Assembly (NCBI GenBank): GCA_945888375.1
Contig: CAMCZZ010000017.1
Coordinates: 1-64,000 of the forward strand
Direction: 5' to 3'
Length of the DNA: 64,000 nt
DNA from: Akkermansia muciniphila
Lineage (GTDB): Bacteria > Verrucomicrobiota > Verrucomicrobiia > Opitutales > Opitutaceae
Below, one piece after another: positions 44,289 to 52,833 of the stretch. The translations under genes and the position numbers were made by a program. The notes beneath the pieces are model-generated. The model saw nothing but the letters and a program-made list of their open reading frames with translations, searched no databases and was not told where the DNA came from. How positions within the stretch are numbered: position 1 is the first letter of the stretch; every line of letters starts with the position of its first letter.

Positions 44289-45086
44289 ATGCAAACCCCC
44301 ACCTCGCGCCCCGCGACCCGTAGCGACGCGTTCACCCTGATCGAGTTGCTCACCGTAATCGCGATCATCGGAATCCTTGCCGCCATTATCATCCCCACCG
44401 TGGGATCCGTCCGAAACAAAGCCAAATCGCTGAAATGCACCCAACAGCTCAGGACTTGGGGCCAGGCGGTTCGAGTCTTCACCAACGATAACAAGGGCGA
44501 TATCGCCCTGACCATGAACGTCGGCACCCCGACCAACAATGAGGGCCCCGGCAAACTCTACTCCTCCTACCTGGGCTCGGCCCGCGTCTCCGGCGAAAGC
44601 ATCGGCGTGACCGGCAATTCGATGGACTCCATGGATTACTTCTCCACCTGCCCCACCCTCGACCGCACGAACGATACTTCAGGTGGTGCCGTAAACACTC
44701 GCCGCAGCTACTCCTTCATCAAACCGGACGGCGCAAAACGCATCACCGGCGGCAACAAATTCGGCCGCACCAACATCACTGTCGATTACTACAATCTTGG
44801 CAGCGCCAGAGGCTCAAGCCGACTGATCTTGATGATCGAGGCCAAAGACCCGGCGACTTCCGGCTGCTTGGACTGCACCTCGCTTTCCTCCTTCGGCACC
44901 GCGATTGCGACCAACGTTAAACCTATCCTGGTAAAAACGGAGGCCGCCATCGAGGTCCGCCATAACGGCGTGGTCAACGTGTTGTTCCTCGACGGTTCCG
45001 TCCGCCAGATGCGCCTCACTGAACTCGACATCAATAGCATGCCCCCCGCCACCCGCGCCCAAGCTGCACCGCTGTTCACGCTTTAA
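44289..45086 (+). CDS. Prepilin-like protein with H-X9-DG motif
   Basis: 265 residues. The type IV prepilin/pseudopilin N-terminus is A14-FTLIELLTVIAIIGILAAI, with Glu at mature position 5 and one hydrophobic helix. The residue before the cleavage site is Ala where Gly is usual. The body is globular. Near the end H225 and D235-G lie in RHNGVVNVLFLDGSV, the H-X9-DG motif found in very numerous pseudopilin-like proteins of Verrucomicrobiota and Planctomycetota. Its role is unknown; an inner-membrane anchored surface protein handled by a type II secretion-like apparatus is likely. It is flanked by terminators on both sides, so it forms its own transcription unit. Confidence 0.85.
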   Translation: MQTPTSRPATRSDAFTLIELLTVIAIIGILAAIIIPTVGSVRNKAKSLKCTQQLRTWGQAVRVFTNDNKGDIALTMNVGTPTNNEGPGKLYSSYLGSARVSGESIGVTGNSMDSMDYFSTCPTLDRTNDTSGGAVNTRRSYSFIKPDGAKRITGGNKFGRTNITVDYYNLGSARGSSRLILMIEAKDPATSGCLDCTSLSSFGTAIATNVKPILVKTEAAIEVRHNGVVNVLFLDGSVRQMRLTELDINSMPPATRAQAAPLFTL

Positions 45087-45120
45087 GCGCTCGCACCACT
45101 CCACCATCCACCCCCTCCCG

Positions 45121-45155
45121 CGCCGCCGCTGACCCAGCGGCGGCGTCTTTCTTTT
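45121..45155 (+). terminator. Rho-independent terminator
   Basis: A perfect 11-base stem CGCCGCCGCTG (45121-45131) / CAGCGGCGGCG (45135-45145) with a 3-base loop, followed by TCTTTCTTTT. It closes the prepilin-like gene and ends 5 bases before the GH28 start codon. Confidence 0.9.
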
Positions 45156-45159
45156 CCCC

Positions 45160-46476
45160 ATGCATCCCCGCCTCCGCTTTGCTTCCCTGAGCCTGCTCAC
45201 CCTCGCGGCCGCCTCCATCCTCCGCGCCTCCCCCGACGTCCGCCCCGCCCTGCCCGACATCCCCGACCGCGTGTTCCGGATCGCCGACTACGGCGCCATC
45301 CCGAACGACGACCTCGACGACACCTCCGCCTTCACCAAAGCCTTCGCCGCCGTGTCCGCCGCCGGCGGCGGCCGCCTCGTGGTCGCGCCCGGCGACTACC
45401 ACACCGGCCACCTCAAACTCGTCGGCCGCCTCGACCTCCACCTGGAGAAAGGCGCGCGCCTCGTGTTCTCCACCGACCCCGACGCCTACCGCATCCAAGA
45501 TCGCAAATTCAACCCGCTCGTCGCCGCCACCGGCGTGGATGACCTCGCCATCACCGGCGAAGGCGTGCTCGACGGCAACGGCCAGGCCTGGTGGACCGAG
45601 GCACGCGCCTTTAAGGACGCCGCCCGCGCCCGCGGCGACGCCAACGAGGAGATCGGCCGCCCCCGCCTGCTGATCATCGACAAGGCCAGACGCGTGCTCG
45701 TCCAGGGCGTCACCCTGACCAACTCCCCCCAGTTCCACTTCATACCCTCCCGCTGCGAGGACGTCACCATCCGCGACGTGACCGTCCGCGCCCCCCACAC
45801 CGCGCCAAACACCGACGGCATCGATCCCTCCGCCAGCCGCCGCGTGCTGATCGCCGGCTGCGTGATCGACACCGGCGACGACAACATCGCGATCAAGTCC
45901 GGCAAACCCGAGCACGGTCCGGTCGAGGACATGCTGGTCGAGCACTGCACCTTCCTCGGCGGCCACGGCATGTCCATCGGCAGCGAGACCTACGGCGGCG
46001 TGCGCAACCTCACCGTCCGCCACTGCACCTTCGAGGGCACCGAGGCCGGCATCCGCATGAAATCCGCCCGCGGCCGCGGCGGTCTGTCCGAGAATCTGAC
46101 CTACCACGACCTCACGCTGCGCAACGTCGAAATCGCGATCCAGATCACCAGCTTCTACCCCAACAAAACCACGCCCAAACCCGGCGTCGCCGACCCCGTG
46201 CCCGCCACCCGCGATCCCCGCACCCCCGCCTGGAAAAACATCGTCATCCGCGACGTCCGCTCCACCGGCGGCACCAAGTCCGCCGGTATCATCATCGGCC
46301 TTTCCGACGAGCCGGTGACGAACATCACGATGGAAAACGTTTTCATAGAATCCCCGGTCGGCTTGCGCGTGGCCAACGCCCGAGGCATCTCCCTCAAAAA
46401 CGTCGAAATAAAAGTCGCCAAGGGCGAACCTTGGCTAGTCGAGGCTTCCGCCGAAGCCCCCCATGTGCTTCCCTGA
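45160..46476 (+). CDS. GH28 polygalacturonase
   Basis: 438 residues, secreted (signal peptide about 1-24). The fold starts FRIADYGAIPNDDLDDTSAF and VVAPGDYHTGHLKLVGRLDL. Catalytic motifs: NTDGIDP, DTGDDNIAIKSGK, GGHGMSIGSE and IRMKS. Compared with the two other GH28 domains in the window, the GHG motif is followed by Met rather than Gly and the RxK motif reads RMK; both are common family variants. It is followed 25 bases later by the UxaE-like gene. The close terminator upstream implies its own promoter or read-through. Confidence 0.92.
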   Translation: MHPRLRFASLSLLTLAAASILRASPDVRPALPDIPDRVFRIADYGAIPNDDLDDTSAFTKAFAAVSAAGGGRLVVAPGDYHTGHLKLVGRLDLHLEKGARLVFSTDPDAYRIQDRKFNPLVAATGVDDLAITGEGVLDGNGQAWWTEARAFKDAARARGDANEEIGRPRLLIIDKARRVLVQGVTLTNSPQFHFIPSRCEDVTIRDVTVRAPHTAPNTDGIDPSASRRVLIAGCVIDTGDDNIAIKSGKPEHGPVEDMLVEHCTFLGGHGMSIGSETYGGVRNLTVRHCTFEGTEAGIRMKSARGRGGLSENLTYHDLTLRNVEIAIQITSFYPNKTTPKPGVADPVPATRDPRTPAWKNIVIRDVRSTGGTKSAGIIIGLSDEPVTNITMENVFIESPVGLRVANARGISLKNVEIKVAKGEPWLVEASAEAPHVLP

Positions 46477-46501
46477 GCGCCAATTCCGTCCTATCACCAC
46501 C

Positions 46502-48355
46502 ATGTCCGCCCGTCTCAACGCCTTCCTCCTCGCCAACGACCTCCGCATCGCCTCGAACCCGTGCGTGAGCCCCGACTTCTGCCTCGATTGGCCCGCCTTG
46601 CGCGCCCTCCTGGTTTCCGGCGGAGCCGGCCTGAAAACCTGGGCGGCCAGCCGCTTCGCCACCGCCCACGGCGAATGGACCCTGGTCGAGAATCCCGCCA
46701 CCGGTGATCACGCCTGGCGCCTCGCCGCCGCCTCGCCCGACGTCTCCGCGCTGACCGACGGCGTGATCGCCGGCGAAGGCACGGCCTTTTTCCCCGCCAG
46801 CTGGACCAACCTGCTCGCGCTGAAGAACCACATCCTCGCCCACGATCCCGCCGCCACCATTTTCCCCTCCGCCGGCGGCAACCTCGGCCGCGGCACCCTC
46901 GGCGTCGGCGCCCGCTTCACCACCCTCCACTGGCCCGCCGTGGAGTGGGCCATGGCCCAGCTCGGCCTCGGCCTGACCGCCAACCAAAACTCCATCCCCC
47001 GCGAACTAGTCTACGACGTCGACGCCATGCTCGACGGCAAACTCGACACCGTCCCCTTCCCCTTCATCGGCGCCAACGTGCCCGAGGGCCACCAGGGCCA
47101 GAGCGTCGAGGGCATGAGCCACGGCTGCGTGCTTTCGAAGCTGAAAAACGGCTTCCACCACCGCCGCATCGCCTGGTCCTTTAACGCCGACCACCAGCCC
47201 ATCGGCGGCAAGTTCGACCACCGCGAGGACGCCCTCGTGCGCGGCTGTCTGCTCGCCAGCTACATCACCTTCGACCTCTCGCCCGAACTCGCCGCCGGCA
47301 CCCGCGCCCGCCTGGCCGACATCGACGCCACCCTTGTGGCCAAGGTCCGCGCCCGCGTCGCCGCCGCCGGCCTGACCCTCGACGAGACCGCCTTCACCGC
47401 CCTGCTGGAGTCCGTCTGGCCGTCCATGGCCAAGATGAAGCGCCGCGACGAAAAATACGCCGCCGCCCGCGCCGCCGCCTTCTCCGCCGAGACCGGCTGC
47501 GCCTACCTGCGCGAGCTCTCCATCGACGAGCTGCCCGGCCTGACCACCCCCGAGACCACCGCCGTCATGCTCGCGCTGTGCGAGGCCCTAGGCATGAAGA
47601 TCCACTTCGTCGCCCCCGCCTTCGGCTTCCAGAAGAACATGCCCTACCCCGACAACGTCGCCCTGCGCGCGTTGATCGAGAAACAGTGGGCCGTCTGCCG
47701 CGCCTTCGAGGTCGGCATCGGCTTTCACTCCGGCTCGGGCAAGTCCGCCGAGAACTACCAGGTGATGGGCGCCGTCACCGGCTCCCGCCTCGAGATCAAG
47801 ACCTCCGGCCGCTACACCTACGAGATGGGCCGCGCCCTCTTCGCCTCGCGCGACGCCGGCGACCAGGCGCTCTGGGCCGACTGGTATCGCTTCACCGTCG
47901 AGCTCGCCCTCGCCGGCGCCTTCGCCGCCGACGTCACCGAGCGCAAGATGGCCCGCAGCTTCATCCTCGACGCCCTCGCCAAGGCCGGCGCCCCGGCCGT
48001 CGAGGCCGCCGTGTTCGCCGACGCCGCCTCCGCCCGCGCCGCGATCGAGGCCCTGCCCGCCAGCCCCGAGCACATGTTCTGGTTTGAATACAACTTCCTC
48101 TACGTCCTGGCCGCCGACGGCCGCGCCGAGAAGGCCGCGCTGGGCGACCACACCGCCGCCGGTTACCGCCAGCGCGCGCGCTTCTACGCGATCAGCGAGG
48201 AGGGCCGGCTGGGCTTCGCCAAAAACATCGCCGCCTACCTGCTTTTCCTCGCGGAAAACACCGGCCTCGCCCCCGCCGCGCGCGTCGCCGAAGCCCGTGC
48301 CCGGCTCGACGCCACGCCCAGCCTGGCCGCCTTCCACGCGGCAATCGGCGGGTAA
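46502..48355 (+). CDS. UxaE-like protein (tagaturonate/fructuronate epimerase family)
   Basis: 617 residues, cytoplasmic. The start at 46502 (MSARLNAFLLANDLRIASNP) is preferred over an upstream in-frame ATG at 46463. IGFHSGSGKSAENYQV and RLEIKTSGRYTYEMGRAL resemble the HSGSDKF and KTAG segments that I associate with the D-tagaturonate 3-epimerase family UxaE. FNADHQPIGGKFDHREDAL is a likely active-site loop. UxaE interconverts tagaturonate and fructuronate, linking galacturonate and glucuronate catabolism. It follows a polygalacturonase gene, which fits. It is longer than the roughly 480 residues I expect for the family, so a different sugar epimerase/isomerase activity remains possible. Confidence 0.55.
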   Translation: MSARLNAFLLANDLRIASNPCVSPDFCLDWPALRALLVSGGAGLKTWAASRFATAHGEWTLVENPATGDHAWRLAAASPDVSALTDGVIAGEGTAFFPASWTNLLALKNHILAHDPAATIFPSAGGNLGRGTLGVGARFTTLHWPAVEWAMAQLGLGLTANQNSIPRELVYDVDAMLDGKLDTVPFPFIGANVPEGHQGQSVEGMSHGCVLSKLKNGFHHRRIAWSFNADHQPIGGKFDHREDALVRGCLLASYITFDLSPELAAGTRARLADIDATLVAKVRARVAAAGLTLDETAFTALLESVWPSMAKMKRRDEKYAAARAAAFSAETGCAYLRELSIDELPGLTTPETTAVMLALCEALGMKIHFVAPAFGFQKNMPYPDNVALRALIEKQWAVCRAFEVGIGFHSGSGKSAENYQVMGAVTGSRLEIKTSGRYTYEMGRALFASRDAGDQALWADWYRFTVELALAGAFAADVTERKMARSFILDALAKAGAPAVEAAVFADAASARAAIEALPASPEHMFWFEYNFLYVLAADGRAEKAALGDHTAAGYRQRARFYAISEEGRLGFAKNIAAYLLFLAENTGLAPAARVAEARARLDATPSLAAFHAAIGG

Positions 48356-48375
48356 ACGCCCCCACGGGCCCGGCT

Positions 48376-48405
48376 GCGGCCGCCGCGTTTCACCCCGGCG
48401 GCCGC
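48376..48405. terminator. Candidate bidirectional terminator between convergent genes
   Basis: Arms GCGGCCGCC (48376-48384) and GGCGGCCGC (48397-48405) form a 9-base stem with a 12-base loop in the 62-base gap between the convergent UxaE-like and hsdR genes. There is no strong T-tract on either side, so efficient Rho-independent termination is uncertain. Confidence 0.4.
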
Positions 48406-48417
48406 TCGTTCCCTCGT

Positions 48418-50754
48418 CTACGCAACCCCCTCGGCGTAGAGGTATCGCTGAAACCCGGCGAAGGCTTTGGCGATCTCATCGGGCCTCCCTCCGAGGTCGG
48501 CCACGGCATCGGCGATGGAGTCGCGATACTTTAGCCGGAGCAGGGGGTTCAGCTTGGCTTGCTCCAGCTCCGACACGCCTTGCCGGACGTAGTGGTCGAG
48601 CACGAAGTCGAGAAACGCCCGCTGCTTGGCCCCGAAAGCGGAGTTGATATACACCCGCGCCTGCTTCGCGCGCTCGGTCCGCGTGACGGTCGGCGAGAGG
48701 TAGGCAACATACGCGAGCACGTCGAAGAGATCGCTGTTCTCGGCGTCGATGAGCTGTTGCATCGCCACCAGCTTGTCGTGGCCGAAATCCTTGTCGGCGA
48801 GACCTTGCAGAAGCCTGGCCCGCGTATCCGGCGCGCTCCACAACGCGCGGAGTTCCGCCTCGCTCTGGAAAAAGTCGGGCAGCTTGCCGAAGAGCAGCTC
48901 CATGAACTGCTGCGCGCTCATCGGCGTGCCATCGGGATGCCAGAAGCTGGTCGTCATCACGTGCTGGATGGCGCGCTCCTTGCCGTCGGCGAGTTTCACC
49001 TTGGCCTTCACGCGCCGGGTCTCCGGCGGCTCCGGGGTGGTCGGCGGTTCCGGGGGCGGCGGCGGCGGGCCGACAGGCGGGGTCGGCACCACCGGCTCGA
49101 CCGGTTCGCCATCCCACTCGGGGTCGAGGAAGTTGAGGTGCGCCTTCACGAAATCATGGATCGTGAAGTAGTCCTTGCCGTCGAAGAGCCGCGTGCCGCG
49201 ACCGATGATCTGCTTGAACTCGATCATGTTCGAGACCGGCCGCAGCAGCACGATGTTACGCACGTTGCGGGCGTCCACGCCGGTGGAGAGCTTTTGCGAC
49301 GTGGTCAGGATCGTCGGGATCGTCTTCTCGTTGTCTTGGAAATCGCGAAGGTGCTGATCGCCGAGCGCACCGTCGTCCGCCGTCACCCGCTGGCAGTAGT
49401 TCGGGTCCTTGCTGGCCTTGAGCTGGTTGACGAGGTCGCGCACGAGCAGCGCGTGGGCCTGGTTGGCGCAGAAAACGAGGGTCTTTTCCGCCTGGTTGAT
49501 CTGGCCGAGGAAAATCTCCACCCGCTTCTTTTCGCGTTCGCGGATCTCGATGCTGCGGTTGAAATCGCCTTCGAGGTAGCGTTTGCCGGGCTCGATCTCC
49601 CCCTCCATCACCGCGTCGTCGGACGTGTAAACGTAGTCGTCCAGCGTGGTCTGGATCTGCTTCACCCGGAAAGGCGTGAGGAAGCCGTCGTTGATGCCCT
49701 CCTTGAGCGAGTAGATGAAGACCGGTTCGCCGAAGTAGGCGTAGGTATCGACGTTGTTTTTCCGCTTGGGCGTGGCGGTGAGGCCGAGCTGCACCGCCGG
49801 GGCGAAATACTCCAGAATCTCGCGCCAGCTGCTTTCGTCGTTCGCGCCGCCGCGGTGACACTCGTCGATGACGATGAAGTCGAAAAAATCCGCCGGATAT
49901 TCGCCGAAATAGGGCGTGCCGTCCGGCCCCGACATGAAGGTTTGGAAGATGGTGAAGAACAGGCTGCCGTTTTTCGGCACCTTGCCCTTTTTGCGGATAT
50001 CCTCCGGCTTGATGCGCACCAGCGCGTCGTCGGCGAAGGCGGCGAACGAGGTGAAATCGTTGTAGGCCTGGGTCGCGAGCGTGTTGCGGTCGGCGAGGAA
50101 AAGGATGCGCGGACGGCGGGTCGGTTCGCCCGGCTGTTTCCAATCCCCGAGATTCCAGCGGGCTTGAAACAGCTTCCACACGATCTGGAACGCGATGGAG
50201 GTCTTGCCCGTGCCGGTGGCGAGCGTGAGCAGAATGCGCGAGTGCTCGCCGGCGATGCGCTCCAGCACGCGGTTGACCGCGATTTCCTGATAAAACCGCA
50301 GCGTCCAACTCCCGCTCTTGTCGGGCGACGACACGGCGGCGAAACGGTCGCGCCACGCATTGGCTTTGGCGAAGGTCCGCGCCCAAAGTTCTTCCGGCGA
50401 CGGATAGGCGGCGATCTCGCCTTCCTCGGCCGACTCCAGGTCCATGGCGTAGAGGCCCTTTCCGTTGGTCGTGTAGGTGAAGCGGATCGCCAGCTTGGCG
50501 GCGTAGTCCTTGGCCTGAGCGACGCCCTCGGTGAGTTCCTCGTCCCACGCCTTGGCCTCGACGACGGCGAGCTTGGTGTTGCGATAGACCAGCACGTAGT
50601 CGGCGATGTCCGCCTTGCCCCGCCGCCCGCGCCCCTCGATACGACCGGCGGTGATGCGGTGCTCGCGCAGGATCTTGCTGCCCTCGACGACGCCCCAGCC
50701 CGCCGCTCGCAAAGCGGGGTCGATGTGCTCGGCGCGCGTCTCGGCTTCGTTCAT
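48418..50754 (-). CDS. hsdR: Type I restriction enzyme R subunit (EcoEI-like)
   Basis: 778 residues. HsdR cleaves DNA and translocates it with ATP in complex with HsdM and HsdS. The nuclease domain is visible as D52...E66-A-K68 (ADYVLV, VVEAKA). The helicase has Walker A ATGTGKT (179-185), DECH (297-300), GLTATPKR and QIIGRGTRLF. The length near 780 and a separate C-terminal domain fit the EcoEI class. A proline-rich linker (PTPPVGPPPPPPEPP) separates helicase and C-terminal domain. The start at 50754 overlaps the mntA stop codon by four bases (ATGA), which defines the start. It is the last gene of the operon. Confidence 0.92.
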   Translation of the reverse strand: MNEAETRAEHIDPALRAAGWGVVEGSKILREHRITAGRIEGRGRRGKADIADYVLVYRNTKLAVVEAKAWDEELTEGVAQAKDYAAKLAIRFTYTTNGKGLYAMDLESAEEGEIAAYPSPEELWARTFAKANAWRDRFAAVSSPDKSGSWTLRFYQEIAVNRVLERIAGEHSRILLTLATGTGKTSIAFQIVWKLFQARWNLGDWKQPGEPTRRPRILFLADRNTLATQAYNDFTSFAAFADDALVRIKPEDIRKKGKVPKNGSLFFTIFQTFMSGPDGTPYFGEYPADFFDFIVIDECHRGGANDESSWREILEYFAPAVQLGLTATPKRKNNVDTYAYFGEPVFIYSLKEGINDGFLTPFRVKQIQTTLDDYVYTSDDAVMEGEIEPGKRYLEGDFNRSIEIREREKKRVEIFLGQINQAEKTLVFCANQAHALLVRDLVNQLKASKDPNYCQRVTADDGALGDQHLRDFQDNEKTIPTILTTSQKLSTGVDARNVRNIVLLRPVSNMIEFKQIIGRGTRLFDGKDYFTIHDFVKAHLNFLDPEWDGEPVEPVVPTPPVGPPPPPPEPPTTPEPPETRRVKAKVKLADGKERAIQHVMTTSFWHPDGTPMSAQQFMELLFGKLPDFFQSEAELRALWSAPDTRARLLQGLADKDFGHDKLVAMQQLIDAENSDLFDVLAYVAYLSPTVTRTERAKQARVYINSAFGAKQRAFLDFVLDHYVRQGVSELEQAKLNPLLRLKYRDSIADAVADLGGRPDEIAKAFAGFQRYLYAEGVA

Positions 50755-51098
50755 GCGGGCTGGACCGGAGCAGTCTGACCGGCACCTTGCCGACAATAAA
50801 AATCCTGGCCTACGCGCTGGATGTGATCGCGAAGACCCTCGTGATCGATCTGGTGGAGAATCGAAAGGTCTATGGTGTAGGGCAGAAGCAAATCATCCAG
50901 CTCACCCATGATTCTGAGCAAATCCCGATAACCCAGACCGCTACCCACGAGCGTTAGGTCTATGTCCGAACCGTTCTTGTAGTTCCCCTTGGCCCGTGAG
51001 CCATAAAGGATGGCCTTCTCCACTTCGGGATGCCCGGCCAGCACACCGCCGATCTTTTCCACCGTCTTTTCCGACAATCCAAATCGCGCGGCGCTCAT
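50751..51098 (-). CDS. mntA: MntA-like minimal nucleotidyltransferase antitoxin
   Basis: 115 residues. The MNT motif GSX10DXD is exact: G33-S34, ten residues (RAKGNYKNGS), D45-I-D47. In characterised HepT-MntA pairs the MNT protein adds AMP groups to a Tyr of the HEPN toxin and silences it. The toxin gene lies directly upstream with a four-base overlap, and the stop codon overlaps the hsdR start. The pair is thus tightly coupled to the restriction gene. Function is inferred from motif and gene order. Confidence 0.88.
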   Translation of the reverse strand: MSAARFGLSEKTVEKIGGVLAGHPEVEKAILYGSRAKGNYKNGSDIDLTLVGSGLGYRDLLRIMGELDDLLLPYTIDLSILHQIDHEGLRDHIQRVGQDFYCRQGAGQTAPVQPA

Positions 51099-51508
51099 TC
51101 GGTTTCGTGGGTCAAAGTTTCCAGACGTGACCGCAGTTTCACAAATTCGGCGTAGAAAACACCACGGATGCTTTGGGCAATCCCCTTTGCCGTCTCCTCA
51201 TTATAGGTGTGGCTGGTCAGCGCCCGGCTTTCGATCATCTTCATCCATGTTTCACCGTCCTCAAACAGGCCGCGCTTGAACGCCAACCGGAATGCATCAC
51301 GGCTGCCGAAGATATTACTCTCCCCCTGATCCTCAAAGAAATCTTTCAACGTGGTCCAGGCCAGCTCGTAGGTGTATTCGAAGCTCTGGATGAGACCCTG
51401 CTCCTCCATCTCATTGAGTTCACCCTTTTCGATGAACTTGGTCATCTGCCCGACCGCCTTTGAGTAGTTCTGAAAGCGTTGTTTCCAGCGGATATCTGGT
51501 TTGCTCAT
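51095..51508 (-). CDS. hepT: HepT-like HEPN toxin (nucleotidyltransferase substrate-binding family)
   Basis: 137 residues from the start at 51508 (MSKPDIRWKQRFQNYSKAVG); a start 14 codons upstream is less likely. It is an all-helical HEPN protein of the HI0074 group. The RNase motif RX4HXY is intact: R95-ALTS-H100-T-Y102 within SRALTSHTYNEETA. Y102 is the position modified by MntA in known systems. Such toxins cut RNA when not modified. The gene follows hsdS by 45 bases and overlaps mntA by four bases. Confidence 0.87.
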   Translation of the reverse strand: MSKPDIRWKQRFQNYSKAVGQMTKFIEKGELNEMEEQGLIQSFEYTYELAWTTLKDFFEDQGESNIFGSRDAFRLAFKRGLFEDGETWMKMIESRALTSHTYNEETAKGIAQSIRGVFYAEFVKLRSRLETLTHETE

Positions 51509-51553
51509 GGGTGGAAAGGTGGCGGGGGCGCGGGTTGAAGGAAATAGCAAAGC

Positions 51554-52780
51554 TCAGAGCTGGCCGGTGAAGGCTTGGTGCAGGAGCGATTTCTTCAAGG
51601 ACTCCAGCGCGGCGAGCTTTTGCTCGTAGAGGCGGGCGAGGCGTTGGGTTTCTTCCGAGAGAGCGTCTAGTGTTTCGACAATCGTTCGTTGGGTCGCGAT
51701 GGGCGGCACTGCGATGGGTAGCGTTTTTACAGCGCCATTGCTGATTTTCTTCATCGTCGGGTTCGCGCCTTGGGCTCTACCCATTATCTCCGCGCGCAGC
51801 ACCGGCGTGCGCAGTTGGTAATAAAGGAACTCCGTCAAAGCTCGGTCGGACATTGGCTTCATGCGCATGATGAGGTCCGGGTAAATGGTCGGCTTCTCGA
51901 TTCCCGAGGCGATAGCGACGTGGCCGACCAGTTCGGGCGTGTTGCTTCGTGTGATTAGGAAGTCGCCATTCTGAATCCAGTAACGTGCTTTGGAATCGGT
52001 CTTGGCTGAGGTGTGTTTCAGTTTGTCCGGCCTAAAGACAAATCCAGTGACCGACGAAAGTGTCAGAACCGGTGTTCCCAAAGCCGAATGATTTGCTGCC
52101 GGTGGCGACCAACCGTTCTGCGGTTGGGTGGCGAGCACCTTCTCCAGCGTCGTCTCCACCCACCCCGGGCCGCGCTGGGTGAAGACGGATTGGAGGTGGC
52201 TTTCGAAGAGGGCGCGGGCGTTTTGGAGGTTCTTTTCGGCGTTGGCTTTGGCGGTGGCGAGGCCCTCAAACGCTTCGTCCAGCAGCCCGACGATCCGCTG
52301 CTGTTCGGCCAGCGGGGGGACAGTGATAGGATAATCCTCGATGAACTCTTTCGAGACTCGTTTATGACCCACTGCCCCTGTCATCCGCGATGCACCTTCT
52401 TCCCGAAATGTTTCGCGAGAGAGGAAGTAATAGAGCCATTCCTTGCCGACCGTTGGATCAGGGCGAAAGACCATATATTCGCTCGATCCAAAGCCGACCC
52501 CATTTATCAGCCCATCGGCTATTCCAAGTTTCCCGTTCTCAAAACAGGGCGTGATTTTTGCGAGGAGCACATCGCCATCAGCGAAGTAAGTGTAGCTACC
52601 GACAACTGCCGAAAGCTGCTTGGTTTGTGTGGCCTTCACAAACTTCACGTCGATGCCGAGGTCTTCCATCGGCAGGAATGAAACTAGTGAAGACGCGGCG
52701 ACCTTTTCGCGGGCTTCGCCTTTCGGAGGTTTAATCAGGCATACCTCAGCGAGTGTCTTTATTTGCCACCCCTGCTTCAT
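51554..52780 (-). CDS. hsdS: Type I restriction-modification specificity subunit
   Basis: 408 residues. HsdS holds two target-recognition domains and determines the DNA sequence recognised by the complex. The start at 52780 gives MKQGWQIKTLAEVCLIKPPK, the typical first residues of an HsdS; an upstream start would read through a leftover hsdM tail in another frame. Two conserved helical spacers are seen: VPPLAEQQRIVGLLDEAFEG after the first domain, and VPPIATQRTIVETLDALSEE with SLLHQAFTGQL at the end. The ATG overlaps the TGA of an hsdM remnant (ATGA). Target sequence cannot be predicted. Confidence 0.92.
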   Translation of the reverse strand: MKQGWQIKTLAEVCLIKPPKGEAREKVAASSLVSFLPMEDLGIDVKFVKATQTKQLSAVVGSYTYFADGDVLLAKITPCFENGKLGIADGLINGVGFGSSEYMVFRPDPTVGKEWLYYFLSRETFREEGASRMTGAVGHKRVSKEFIEDYPITVPPLAEQQRIVGLLDEAFEGLATAKANAEKNLQNARALFESHLQSVFTQRGPGWVETTLEKVLATQPQNGWSPPAANHSALGTPVLTLSSVTGFVFRPDKLKHTSAKTDSKARYWIQNGDFLITRSNTPELVGHVAIASGIEKPTIYPDLIMRMKPMSDRALTEFLYYQLRTPVLRAEIMGRAQGANPTMKKISNGAVKTLPIAVPPIATQRTIVETLDALSEETQRLARLYEQKLAALESLKKSLLHQAFTGQL

Positions 52781-52819
52781 AAAAGCGCCTTGATGTTGCC
52801 CAGCACCTCGGCGCTCTCG
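52777..52819 (-). pseudogene. Remnant of the 3' end of hsdM in front of hsdS
   Basis: Read on the minus strand, this segment encodes ESAEVLGNIKALL followed by TGA, and the TGA overlaps the hsdS ATG. The intact hsdM ends with ESAEVLGNIKQLL plus a few residues. The DNA blocks 52789-52819 and 53690-53720 match in 30 of 31 bases, and the one difference is synonymous (GAG/GAA). This is best explained as the old end of hsdM, left behind when the KilA-N gene was inserted. Confidence 0.8.
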
Positions 52820-52833
52820 GTTTTCCGTGGCTT

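Noticed and set aside
48559-50778. 739-residue open frame on the plus strand, opposite hsdR
   Set aside because: hsdR on the other strand has all nuclease and helicase motifs; the plus frame is Arg/Val/Glu-rich without any family signal.
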